A stretch of DNA of 6,209 bases from Pseudomonadota bacterium (lineage in GTDB: Bacteria; Pseudomonadota; Gammaproteobacteria; Pseudomonadales; Azotimanducaceae). Below are positions 1 to 6,110 of the stretch, in pieces (the first letter of the stretch is position 1; the number at the start of each line of letters is the position of its first letter). The notes below the pieces were generated by a model. That model saw only the letters and a list, made by a program, of their open reading frames with translations, ran no database searches and had not been told where the DNA came from. The translations under genes were made by a program, and so were the position numbers. The stretch lies in assembly GCA_027622495.1 (NCBI GenBank), contig JAQBYL010000263.1:1-6209 (forward strand). The letters are read 5' to 3'.

Positions 1-1
1 G

Positions 2-580
2 ATTCGCCACAGCAACACCCAGACGTCCGGTCAGGCGCGCGCGCAACACATTCTGATCCCGTCAGTTGAGCCGATGCATACCGCAGTACTCGTGCGCGAA
101 GCTTTTCGCGATATTCGGATCAACGATCTGATCTACACCGGCATCAGTCATCGATACTTCGTCAAAGGTTCGATCATTATGGGGCTCGCCTACTTTGCAC
201 TCGCAACCCTCCTTGCCAGCCAGATACCCTTGCGCATCGACTTAAGCCTCGGCTGGCTGACCCTGATGCTGCCCATCGCCGCGGTCCACAACTTTCTCTA
301 CTACCTGCACTGGCGACGCTGGGGGGTGGCGGTCGATGGGGAGTTTGTGGTGATCAGACGCGGCGTTGTCGGGGTGGACCACATGGTGATACCTGCGTAC
401 AAAATCCAGGAAGCAACTCGTATTCAGACACCGCTGATGCGCCGCCACGGGCTCTCATCGATCACCTTAAGCGTTGCTTCAACCAGTGCCAGTGTGCCGT
501 TTCTGCGCGATCAGGAAGTGCGTCATCTGATCGACTACTGCCTGTATGTGACCGAAGCCACCGACCGCTCATGGATGTGA
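2..580 (+). CDS. C-terminal part of a bacterial PH-domain (YdbT-like, bPH2) membrane protein, 5' end outside window
   Basis: The reading frame is open from base 2, so the ATG at 74 is internal. The residues before it (ending HILIPSVEP) continue the same domain pattern, leaving 192 visible codons. Counting from the ATG at 74, two hydrophobic segments lie at about residues 33-50 and 59-78. They are followed by a soluble region at about 83-155 with the bPH2 (PF03703) look: GVAVDGEFVVIRRGV, then a PAYKIQEATRIQTPLMRR stretch and a closing ITLSVAS strand. Family proteins (YdbT/YdbS) carry repeated bPH2 domains separated by paired membrane helices. Their molecular role is poorly defined; an envelope or membrane function is inferred. 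The gene converges on the damX-like gene, with only 10 bases between the two stop codons and no clear terminator in the gap. Assignment to the family is fairly secure, but any precise function is not. Confidence 0.82.
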   Translation: MRHSNTQTSGQARAQHILIPSVEPMHTAVLVREAFRDIRINDLIYTGISHRYFVKGSIIMGLAYFALATLLASQIPLRIDLSLGWLTLMLPIAAVHNFLYYLHWRRWGVAVDGEFVVIRRGVVGVDHMVIPAYKIQEATRIQTPLMRRHGLSSITLSVASTSASVPFLRDQEVRHLIDYCLYVTEATDRSWM

Positions 581-590
581 ACTGCCTGGA

Positions 591-2072
591 TCAGTTGCCG
601 GTGATCGAAAGGTGAATAGCGCTCATGCGCCGCTTCCACGGTTTGATCCTGCCGATTTCCCGAGGCAGATTGTCCGCCGCCCGATCCGCTGCTTCTGAAG
701 TGTCATACAGGCCATACACCACGACAAAAAGTGTTCTGCCAGGCTGCTTGAGTTCATAGGTTGCAAACTGCGAAGGGGTCCGCTGCCGATCAACGAAAGC
801 CTTAACACTTGCAGCGCTCGAAAGCGTCACTAACTGTAATGTGTACTTGGCCGGGTCTTGCCTCAGCAGCCATGCCGAGTTTCGTGCCCCGCCTGAACTC
901 AGCGCAGGTTCGGCGGCAGCAACCTTCGGTGCTACTTTCTTTTCAACTGCTTTCTGCTCAGGAACCGGCTTGACCTCGGCGACCACCGGCTTGACCGCGG
1001 GTATGACAGGCTTAACACCCGGGTCACTGGTTTCGGTGGGCACCACCTCTTCGTCGGCTACCTCGTTGTCAGCCACCCCTTTGTCAGCCACCCCTTTGTC
1101 GGCCACCTCGAGTTGCGGCCGGCGCTCAACCGGCAGCTCTTCGAGCAGCTCAAGTGGCTCCGAATCGTCCAGATCGTCGCTCGCTGAGGTATCGTTTTCA
1201 GCACGAAAGACTTCGCCGGAGCCGGCATCTGACGCATCTTCGTCTGCGCCGAATTCCGGCTGAACGATCAGGTAAAGCAATCCCGTCACCAGAACGATCA
1301 GGGTAATGAGTCCTCGGTGCAGGTCGGGAAATCGGCGTCGACCACGCCCGGCCCCGCGCTCAAGAACGGCCAGTTGCTCATTGACCAGACTATTGATTTT
1401 TCCAGGCAGACCGCCCGACGATCGGGTGATCACCTCGATCTGCTGATCGGTGAGGGGTGATCGTCCACGATAGTGTGCCTGACCGCAACGCCACTCGACG
1501 TAGTCCCTGACCTCTACCTTCTTAAGCGGCGCAAGACGCAACTCCTGTGCCGCGGCACCACCGGTACTTCGCATCACTGAATCGATCAGTGCGTCATCAC
1601 CAAACAGAATAATGCGCAACTGGCTGATCGTTGCCAGGTGCAAAAGCGAATCGATGGCGCTGGGGTCGAGCAGGTGAGCGTCGTCGACCAGCACAACACA
1701 AAAACGACCATCTTTATCGCGGCTTTCCACATGCTCTGAAATGACGTCGATCAACTCGTCTGTGAACGCATCCGTTGGGGTCGAGATGCCGAAGTTGACC
1801 GCCACCGCCAGCAGCACTTCACGTCCTGCACTCACCAGGGTCCCATTCAGGCGGGCGGCACTGACGCGTGCTTCGAGGTTGCCGGACAGTTCTCGAAATA
1901 TGGTGGTCTTACCGATTCCCATGGGACCGGAAACAACCAGCACCTGGCGCGACCACTGACTCAGGTGCCGAAGTTTATCAAGGCACGCTTTACGCTCACC
2001 GGCCTCAAAGAAGCCGCGCTGGTTGCCGACGAAGGGATTGTGCGTCAGACCGAGATAGCGACGATCATTCAT
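591..2072 (-). CDS. damX: DamX-like protein: AAA ATPase + transmembrane helix + SPOR domain
   Basis: This 493-residue protein has three parts. Residues 1-235 form an ExeA/GspA-like AAA ATPase: the Walker A motif GPMGIGKTT is at 49-57, Walker B VVLVDDAH at 126-133, and a GGLPGKI segment at about 220-226 fits the sensor-2 region. One hydrophobic helix spans about 255-270. It is followed by an acidic, then Val/Pro/Lys-rich low-complexity linker (about 275-395) and a C-terminal SPOR domain (about 405-488, with YTLQLVTL and LFVVVYGLY strands). SPOR domains bind denuded septal peptidoglycan, and DamX-type proteins act in cell division. The predicted topology is a cytoplasmic ATPase with periplasmic linker and SPOR. 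The Walker motifs look intact, so ATPase activity is plausible. The ATG overlaps the aroB stop as ATGA, implying translational coupling. The name rests on architecture and on position after aroB; orthology to E. coli DamX is inferred. Confidence 0.85.
   Translation of the reverse strand: MNDRRYLGLTHNPFVGNQRGFFEAGERKACLDKLRHLSQWSRQVLVVSGPMGIGKTTIFRELSGNLEARVSAARLNGTLVSAGREVLLAVAVNFGISTPTDAFTDELIDVISEHVESRDKDGRFCVVLVDDAHLLDPSAIDSLLHLATISQLRIILFGDDALIDSVMRSTGGAAAQELRLAPLKKVEVRDYVEWRCGQAHYRGRSPLTDQQIEVITRSSGGLPGKINSLVNEQLAVLERGAGRGRRRFPDLHRGLITLIVLVTGLLYLIVQPEFGADEDASDAGSGEVFRAENDTSASDDLDDSEPLELLEELPVERRPQLEVADKGVADKGVADNEVADEEVVPTETSDPGVKPVIPAVKPVVAEVKPVPEQKAVEKKVAPKVAAAEPALSSGGARNSAWLLRQDPAKYTLQLVTLSSAASVKAFVDRQRTPSQFATYELKQPGRTLFVVVYGLYDTSEAADRAADNLPREIGRIKPWKRRMSAIHLSITGN
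1054..1113 (-). repeat. Four 15-bp tandem repeats inside the damX-like linker
   Basis: Four consecutive 15-base units lie at 1054-1068, 1069-1083, 1084-1098 and 1099-1113. The middle two are identical (tcagccacccctttg on the plus strand) and the outer two diverge at a few positions. They keep frame and encode a pentapeptide repeat read as VADKG VADKG VADNE VADEE around residues 323-342, in the predicted periplasmic linker between the membrane helix and the SPOR domain. The identical central units suggest recent slippage, and copy number probably varies between strains. A second, looser protein repeat (VKPV) follows at about residues 353-370. Confidence 0.85.
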
Positions 2073-3151
2073 TGATCGGCACCGCAGCGGGCCAGCACAT
2101 CGGCGACATCGCGTTCTTGCACCGCAGCCGTCACCTGCACCGTTCCGATCTCATCTGCCACGATCAGTCTCAAGCCACCATCGATGACCTTCTTGTCCAT
2201 GCGCATCAGGTCGATCAGTTCCTGAACCTGCAAACCCGCTGGGATCCGGGTTGGCAGACCCAGATCGGCCAGGAGCTTGACCACGCGCGCGGCGGCCTCA
2301 GGCTTAAGGCCGGTCACTGTGGTCGAAAGACTGCTCGCAGCCGCCATGCCGATTGCAACTGCCTCACCGTGCAACAGTTTTGTGTAGCCAGTCGCTGTTT
2401 CCAGCGCGTGCCCGAAGGTGTGGCCGTAGTTGAGGATCGCGCGCCTGCCGGTTTCACGCTCGTCTGATGCGACCACCTCGGCCTTGATTTCAACCGAACG
2501 TCGGATTGCGTGCGTCAATGTCGCTGCATCTTTCCTGAGCAGACCATCCGCGTGGTCTTCGAGCCATTCAAAAAACTCCGCATCGCTGATGATTCCGTAT
2601 TTCACCACCTCCGCGAGACCCGCGCGGTATTCCCGGTCTGGCAGGGTTTCGAATACACTGGTGTCGGCAATCACACATTTGGGCTGATAAAACGCGCCGA
2701 TCATGTTTTTGCCGCGCGGATGATTGATCGCAGTCTTTCCACCCACCGATGAATCTACCTGTGCAAGTAGTGTGGTGGGCAGCTGGATGAAATCAACCCC
2801 GCGCTGGAATGTTGCTGCGACAAAGCCGGTGAGATCACCAACCACGCCCCCACCAAGTGCGATCAACGTGGTGCTGCGATTGTGTCGGTTGTCCATCAGC
2901 CAATCGATTATTGAGCCGAACGATTCGATATTCTTGTATGCCTCACCGTCCGGTAATTCAAATACATCCACCCGCAGATTGCCGAGAGCCGCTTTAACGC
3001 GAGCAGCGTACAGCGGGGCAATGGTGCTGTTGGTGATCAGGGCGACCTGCCGACCATTGATGTGCTGCGCCGCAATCTGCGAACCCAGCAGGTCTTCACC
3101 GATGAAGATCGGGTAGCTGCGATCACCGAGTTCAACCTCAACCCTGTTCAA
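2069..3151 (-). CDS. aroB: 3-dehydroquinate synthase
   Basis: AroB converts DAHP to 3-dehydroquinate, the second step of the shikimate pathway, in the cytoplasm, using NAD and a divalent metal. The 360-residue length is normal for the family. The NAD-binding glycine segment GGGVVGDLTGF is at 100-110, DSSVGGKTA at 133-141 and GKNMIGAF at 147-154. The expected metal ligands are present as Glu181 (GLAEVVKYG), His244 (NYGHTFGHA) and His261 (HGEAVAIGM). The start is TTG at 3151-3149. It gives MNRVEVELGDRSYPI, which lines up with the usual AroB N-terminus, and no ATG or GTG nearby does so. The start overlaps the aroK stop by 4 bases (TTGA), and only a weak G-rich stretch (GGGGTGG) precedes it. Translation is therefore probably coupled to aroK. 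It overlaps the damX-like gene downstream in the same way. Confidence 0.97.
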   Translation of the reverse strand: MNRVEVELGDRSYPIFIGEDLLGSQIAAQHINGRQVALITNSTIAPLYAARVKAALGNLRVDVFELPDGEAYKNIESFGSIIDWLMDNRHNRSTTLIALGGGVVGDLTGFVAATFQRGVDFIQLPTTLLAQVDSSVGGKTAINHPRGKNMIGAFYQPKCVIADTSVFETLPDREYRAGLAEVVKYGIISDAEFFEWLEDHADGLLRKDAATLTHAIRRSVEIKAEVVASDERETGRRAILNYGHTFGHALETATGYTKLLHGEAVAIGMAAASSLSTTVTGLKPEAAARVVKLLADLGLPTRIPAGLQVQELIDLMRMDKKVIDGGLRLIVADEIGTVQVTAAVQERDVADVLARCGADQ

Positions 3152-3675
3152 TCAACCACCCCATCCGCGCTCAGCTGTCTGTGTATTTCGGCTGCCAGTA
3201 CTTTCGGCCCCTGCTGGTCGGTAATGAACCGATAATCTGCAATCTCGGAATACAGCGGCGCCCGCTCGGCCTGCAATTTCACCAGTGCTTCGCGTGGGTT
3301 GCCTTGTCGCAGGAGCGGTCGTTTCTTGTCTTTCTCGGTGCGCTCAATCAGGCGCTGCAGCGGGCTGTCCAGGTGTATGACGATCCCTCGTGAGCCCAGT
3401 GCAACACGATTCGTTGATCGCAGGACTGCACCACCCCCTGTGGCCATCACGATGCCGGACATCGACGTGAGCTCATCGATCACCTGCTCTTCGCGGTCGC
3501 GAAACGCGACCTCACCTTCAACATCGAAGATCCAGGCGACTGACGCACCGGCACGCTCCTCGATGACATGGTCGCTGTCATAGAACGGCATCTGCAGGCA
3601 ATTTGCCAGAAGTCGACCCACTGTGCTCTTGCCTACAGCCATCAAACCGATGAGGAATATATTCTGTTGACTCAT
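3148..3675 (-). CDS. aroK: Shikimate kinase
   Basis: AroK phosphorylates shikimate at the 3-hydroxyl using ATP, the fifth step of the shikimate pathway. From the ATG at 3675 it is 175 residues, the normal size. Walker A GLMAVGKST is at 10-18 (family consensus is closer to GPMGAGKST), and the shikimate-binding DSD is at 33-35. Other key residues are Arg59 (FRDRE), the GGG at 80-82, the lid KKRPLL with Arg119, and ERAPLY with Arg138. All look functional. The start choice is firm by homology, because MSQQNIFLIG matches typical AroK N-termini and the next Met lies inside the P-loop. The frame is nevertheless open upstream into the intron, to a GTG at 3723. No Shine-Dalgarno sequence lies in the 4 exon bases or the adjacent intron end before the ATG. 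It is the first gene of the aroK-aroB-damX-like operon and overlaps aroB by 4 bases. Confidence 0.96.
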   Translation of the reverse strand: MSQQNIFLIGLMAVGKSTVGRLLANCLQMPFYDSDHVIEERAGASVAWIFDVEGEVAFRDREEQVIDELTSMSGIVMATGGGAVLRSTNRVALGSRGIVIHLDSPLQRLIERTEKDKKRPLLRQGNPREALVKLQAERAPLYSEIADYRFITDQQGPKVLAAEIHRQLSADGVVD

Positions 3676-3679
3676 ACCA

Positions 3680-3718
3680 ATCGGGTAGGAGGTGAGATTA
3701 CTCCCGCCGTCCTCCCAC
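3680..3718 (-). ncRNA. Intron domain VI and 3' splice site
   Basis: GTGGGAGG pairs with CCTCCTAC (eight pairs, one G-U) as the outer stem. Inside, GCGGGA faces TCTCAC around a GTAA tetraloop, with one C-A mismatch and one G-U pair where family members usually have perfect pairing. The element ends CCCGAT, giving an AT 3' end. The next exon bases are TGGT followed by the aroK ATG. Because CCTCCT is sequestered in this stem and is anti-Shine-Dalgarno-like in sense, it cannot serve as a ribosome binding site. Confidence 0.82.
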
Positions 3719-3750
3719 ACCACCGTACGTACGGTTCCGTATACGGCGGT
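3719..3750 (-). ncRNA. Intron domain V (catalytic hairpin)
   Basis: On the minus strand the lower stem pairs ACCGCCGTA with TACGGTGGT (nine pairs, one G-U). A two-base CG bulge on the 3' side follows, then an upper stem TACG/CGTA closed by a four-base GAAC loop. Placement and bulge match domain V of group II introns. The CGC within the 5' strand fits the catalytic triad seen in IIC introns, where other classes have AGC. The hairpin begins at the base after the maturase stop codon. Confidence 0.85.
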
Positions 3751-5125
3751 TCATGAACGGCTCTGGAGTCTGCGTACCGTATCCAAGACTGACACCAAGC
3801 CCCATCGATTAAAACGAGCCTTCGGAAGCGCCGCATTCATATGCGATGCCCCCGCATTCCACCAGGGTCCACGACCGTTGACGGAAGACTTCCAGGCTCG
3901 CATCGTCGATAGGCCCAACTTGATCAAGTACCGTTCCCGTGTGTTTGGCCGTTTCCACTGCCGCCACAGGATACAACGCAGTTTGCGCCGTATCCAACCA
4001 TCGATCTGCTCAAGTGCTGTCTTGCCTTGGGCCAACTTGAAGTAAGCGGCCCAACCGGTCAGAACCGGCTTGAGTTGACTGATTGTGTACCTGAGCGAAC
4101 GGCCACGGGCGCGACGGAGCATCTGCGTCAGCTTCTGCTTTTAGCCGTTGCCGACTGGACATGGCAACGCGGAGTTGTCCTTGCGTGGTGACCGTATAGC
4201 CCAGGAGCGTTCGGTGGTTAGGTCTGGCAACCGCACTCTTCGACTCGTTCACCTTCAGTTTCAGGTGCGTCGAGACAAAGTGACTCACGCTATCCAGCAC
4301 CCGATGGCCCGCCCGTTCACTGTGTACGTAGATCGACACATCATCGGCATAACGCACGAAGTGATGGCCACGACGTTCCAGTTCCCGGTCGAGATCCGTG
4401 AGCAGGATATTCGAGAGCAGCGGCGACAACGGTCCCCCTTGCGGGGTGCCCTGTTGCTGCACGCTGTGCAGTCCATCGATCATGACGCCGACTTTCAGAT
4501 ACTTCTGGATCAGCTTGAGCACCCGCCGGTCATCGACCTGCTGGCGCACGCGCTGCATCAGGAGTTGGTGGTTCACCTGATCGAAGAACTTCTCCAGGTC
4601 CAGATCAACCACCCAGCCATGATCCGCCAAGACGTACGCTTGAGCCGCTTTTACGGCTTGATGGGCGCTGCGTCCCGGACGGAACCCATAGCTGTGATCC
4701 GAGAACGTCGGTTCAAACAATGGACTGAGCACTTGATGAAGGGCCTGTTGGATTAACCGATCCAGCACCGTCGGTATGCCCAGTGCCCGCTCCCCGCCGT
4801 TTGGCTTGGGGATCGTCACTCGACGGACCGGTTGGGGCTGGTAGGTGCCCTCCAACAGTTTGGCCTTGATCGTCGGCCAGTGTTGTCTCACGAGATCAGC
4901 CAACTCCGACACCGTCAGGCCATCAATGCCCGCTGCACCTTTGTTGCGCTTCACTCGTTGATAGGCGCGCTGAAGGTTGGCTCGGTCAACGACCTGTTCC
5001 ATCAGCGCAGACTCCGCGTTCGTCCGCGTGCCGCCCGGTTCTGAACCCTCAGCACGAGACCGAGCACTCGGCGAGTTCTGCTCGCTTGCTTCAGGGTTCG
5101 CTGATTGACTCATTTCTGCTGTCAT
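3751..5125 (-). pseudogene. ltrA: Group IIC intron-encoded reverse transcriptase/maturase, frameshifted
   Basis: The first frame runs from the ATG at 5125 and gives sound protein to about residue 330. It carries GAAGIDG (64-69) and PKPNGGERALGIPT (106-119), followed by RT motif 3 DLDLEKFFD with probable catalytic Asp176. QGTPQGGPLSPLL is at 225-237 and the YADD catalytic box at 259-262. After RQRLKA (325-330, ending at 4136) this frame becomes nonsense and stops at 4010. The expected continuation, KLTQMLRRARGRSL then LKPVLTGWAAYFKLA (maturase-specific domain X, PF08388), is in the next frame from 4134 to the stop at 3751. One extra base near 4135, or an equivalent net change, explains this. 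The repaired protein would be about 457 residues, normal for class C. There is no HNH endonuclease domain, as usual for IIC. The stop codon directly abuts domain V. Loss of domain X should impair RNA binding and splicing. A second ATG at 5113 is an alternative start. Confidence 0.9.
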
Positions 5126-5608
5126 TGGATCCAGGATCGACAGTTCGCCTACTAACGGCCTTTCATGTTCAGCCCTTCAGTGACCGGTACGTCACCTACT
5201 ACGGCGTCTGCTGACTTCTGGTGAACCGTCCAGACACTTCTCAGTGTCCGTAGCTGCCTTCGCAGCAGATCACCAGACCTCCCAGGGTAAGACGCGAAAC
5301 CTTCACACTTATGCCCGCCGCATTTACAGCAACACCCTCCGTACAAGTATTGGACTTTGAAGATTTTCGCCTTCTCATCCGGTGCCACTGCCTCATATGC
5401 GATTTCTGTTCGTCAGGCCAGTGCTTTGCCGTGGATGGTTCTACATCCGAGCTTCCTTCAGATTCCACCTCACGGTGGACACCCTTGCCCTCGGCTAACC
5501 GTTCCCCTTGTCGGGCCGGTAGTGGACTTTCACCACCCAGTTTCCCCGTTGCCACCACAGCGTCAGGGACAGCGCCCGTCAAGGCGCTTCGCGCCATGCC
5601 TGGCGCAC
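5126..5608 (-). ncRNA. Group IIC intron ribozyme 5' region (domains I-III and start of IV)
   Basis: This 483-base stretch holds no convincing gene. It is the structural RNA of the intron upstream of the reverse transcriptase. After the GTGCGCC start there are compact helices. One is a GGTGGTGAAAGTCCACT element (minus strand, at about 5537-5521) followed shortly by a GGGGAACGGTTAGCC segment; both are characteristic of the domain I core in C-class introns. A further strong hairpin around 5230-5250 (GACACTGAGAAGTGTC) belongs to the later domains. Individual domain borders I/II/III were not resolved by eye. Short open frames here have no coding character. Confidence 0.8.
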
Positions 5609-5609
5609 G

Positions 5610-5640
5610 AAAAAAAGAGGGAGCATCTTGCTCCCTCTTA
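5610..5640 (-). terminator. Rho-independent terminator of the MaoC operon and intron target hairpin
   Basis: On the minus strand, GAGGGAGCA and TGCTCCCTC form a perfect nine-pair stem (extendable by two A-T pairs) with an AGA loop, followed by seven T residues (5616-5610). The T-run exists on this strand only, so it acts downstream of the MaoC gene, about 50 bases after its stop. The intron starts two bases after the T-run (one C, then GTGCG), as expected for group IIC targeting of terminator hairpins. Confidence 0.93.
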
Positions 5641-5654
5641 AACGTGTCAGATCG

Positions 5655-5701
5655 GTGTCGACTCAGTCGACACGCGGACCTGTGTCGACTTTAGTCGACA
5701 C
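5655..5701 (-). repeat. Duplicated GTCGAC palindromes at the 3' end of the MaoC gene
   Basis: Two near-perfect inverted repeats stand side by side. One is at 5655-5673 (nine-pair stem, one-base centre) and the other at 5682-5701 (nine-pair stem, two-base centre). Both are built from GTGTCGACT and its complement, followed by CGCG. They contain four GTCGAC hexamers, at 5657, 5666, 5684 and 5694. The array is a direct repeat of about 27-28 bases. The copy nearer the gene supplies its last codons and its TAA; the second copy has TGA at the matching place but lies downstream. It precedes the terminator. No known element was recognised; a local duplication or a small dyad element is possible. Confidence 0.85.
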
Positions 5702-6098
5702 GCGCCTGTCCGTAGCCAGACACGACCACAACCCCGTCCTGATTGGTGGTTTCCACCTTCAGGTCGACCAGACCATCACCGACACTCTCCACCGTGGCAG
5801 TGGAATTAAGCGTATCTCCCGGCCATACCTGGGAGGTGAAACGCACGCCAAACTTGGTCAGACGCCCATCGCCGACATAGTTGGTGAGCATGCGCCCGGT
5901 CATGCCCATAGACAGCATGCCGTGGGCGAATACAGACGGATATTTTGCAACCTGGGTGGTAAACACTTCATCCGAGTGCAGCGGGTTGTAGTCCCCTGAT
6001 GCGCCCGCGTACTGAACGATCTGGGTGCGTTTGAGATCTTCGACCAGACATTCACTGTAGGTATCGCCTACCTTCAATTCACTTGCTTTTAAAGCCAT
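5691..6098 (-). CDS. MaoC-family (R)-specific enoyl-CoA hydratase/dehydratase
   Basis: This 135-residue single hot-dog-fold protein runs from the ATG at 6098 (MALKASELKVGDTY). It has the hydratase-2 signature QYAGASGDYNPLHSDE at residues 29-44, with the catalytic pair expected at Asp36 and His41. FAHGMLSMGMTGRML (57-71) and KFGVRFTSQVWPGDTL (82-97) follow, both typical of the family. Such enzymes hydrate trans-2-enoyl-CoA or dehydrate 3-hydroxyacyl-CoA thioesters in the cytoplasm. The start is set by AAGGGG eight bases upstream, although the frame stays open to an ATG at 6146. The preceding gene encodes a MaoC N-terminal-domain protein whose stop is 10 bases upstream, so the two probably form a heteromeric hydratase. 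The last codons lie in a duplicated palindrome. The substrate (fatty, sterol-like or other acyl-CoA) cannot be read from the sequence. Confidence 0.92.
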   Translation of the reverse strand: MALKASELKVGDTYSECLVEDLKRTQIVQYAGASGDYNPLHSDEVFTTQVAKYPSVFAHGMLSMGMTGRMLTNYVGDGRLTKFGVRFTSQVWPGDTLNSTATVESVGDGLVDLKVETTNQDGVVVVSGYGQARVD

Positions 6099-6104
6099 CT
6101 TGTT

Positions 6105-6110
6105 CCCCTT
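6105..6110 (-). promoter_or_regulatory. Shine-Dalgarno sequence of the MaoC gene, overlapping the previous stop
   Basis: AAGGGG on the minus strand lies six bases before the ATG at 6098. Its first two bases are the end of the upstream gene's TAA (6111-6109). This favours the 6098 start over the in-frame ATG at 6146, which lies inside the upstream gene, and suggests translation of the two hydratase genes is linked. Confidence 0.75.

Larger units (their letters stand above)
3680..5608 (-). mobile_element. Group IIC (bacterial C-class) intron, complete RNA ends
   Basis: This is a 1929-base ribozyme retroelement. The 5' end reads GTGCGCC, matching the group II GUGYG consensus, and begins one base after the T-tract of a Rho-independent terminator (5640-5610). 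Group IIC introns are known to target sites just after such hairpins. The 3' end reads CCTCCTACCCGAT, a typical IIC domain VI strand ending in AT. Domain V and domain VI fold at 3750-3719 and 3718-3680. The intron encodes a C-class reverse transcriptase without an endonuclease domain, now frameshifted. It lies in the same direction as both flanking genes, so splicing could in principle join the exons. Splicing may need a maturase supplied by another copy. Boundaries are judged by eye from consensus; a shift of one or two bases is possible. Confidence 0.9.

Noticed and set aside
581..590. Terminator between the converging PH-domain and damX-like genes
   Set aside because: The gap is 10 bases, and no hairpin with a T-run was found in it or at the ends of the two genes.
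1054..1113. Short direct repeats considered as a CRISPR array
   Set aside because: The units are contiguous 15-mers without spacers and encode an in-frame pentapeptide repeat.
841..1263. Ser/Ala/Thr-rich plus-strand open frame of 140 codons
   Set aside because: It is the complement of the low-complexity linker and repeats of the DamX-like protein; its composition explains it.
1868..2467. Plus-strand open frame of 199 codons across the damX/aroB junction
   Set aside because: It lies antisense to two well-supported genes and shows no family motif.
4130..4143. Programmed +1 frameshift in the intron reverse transcriptase
   Set aside because: No known slippery arrangement is present, and class C intron proteins are normally single frame. 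A mutation or sequencing error is simpler.
4148..4756. Open frame of 202 codons on the plus strand
   Set aside because: It is antisense to the reverse transcriptase core with its YADD and QGTPQGGPLSP motifs. It has no recognisable domain and arises from codon-phase mirroring.
5152..5597. Two overlapping minus-strand open frames upstream of the reverse transcriptase
   Set aside because: They fall in the folded ribozyme domains, with conserved RNA core motifs and no protein signature.
5610..5640. Hairpin before the intron considered as an integron attC site, another known IIC target
   Set aside because: The perfect stem followed by seven T residues is a standard terminator. No integrase, cassette structure or attC core sites were seen.
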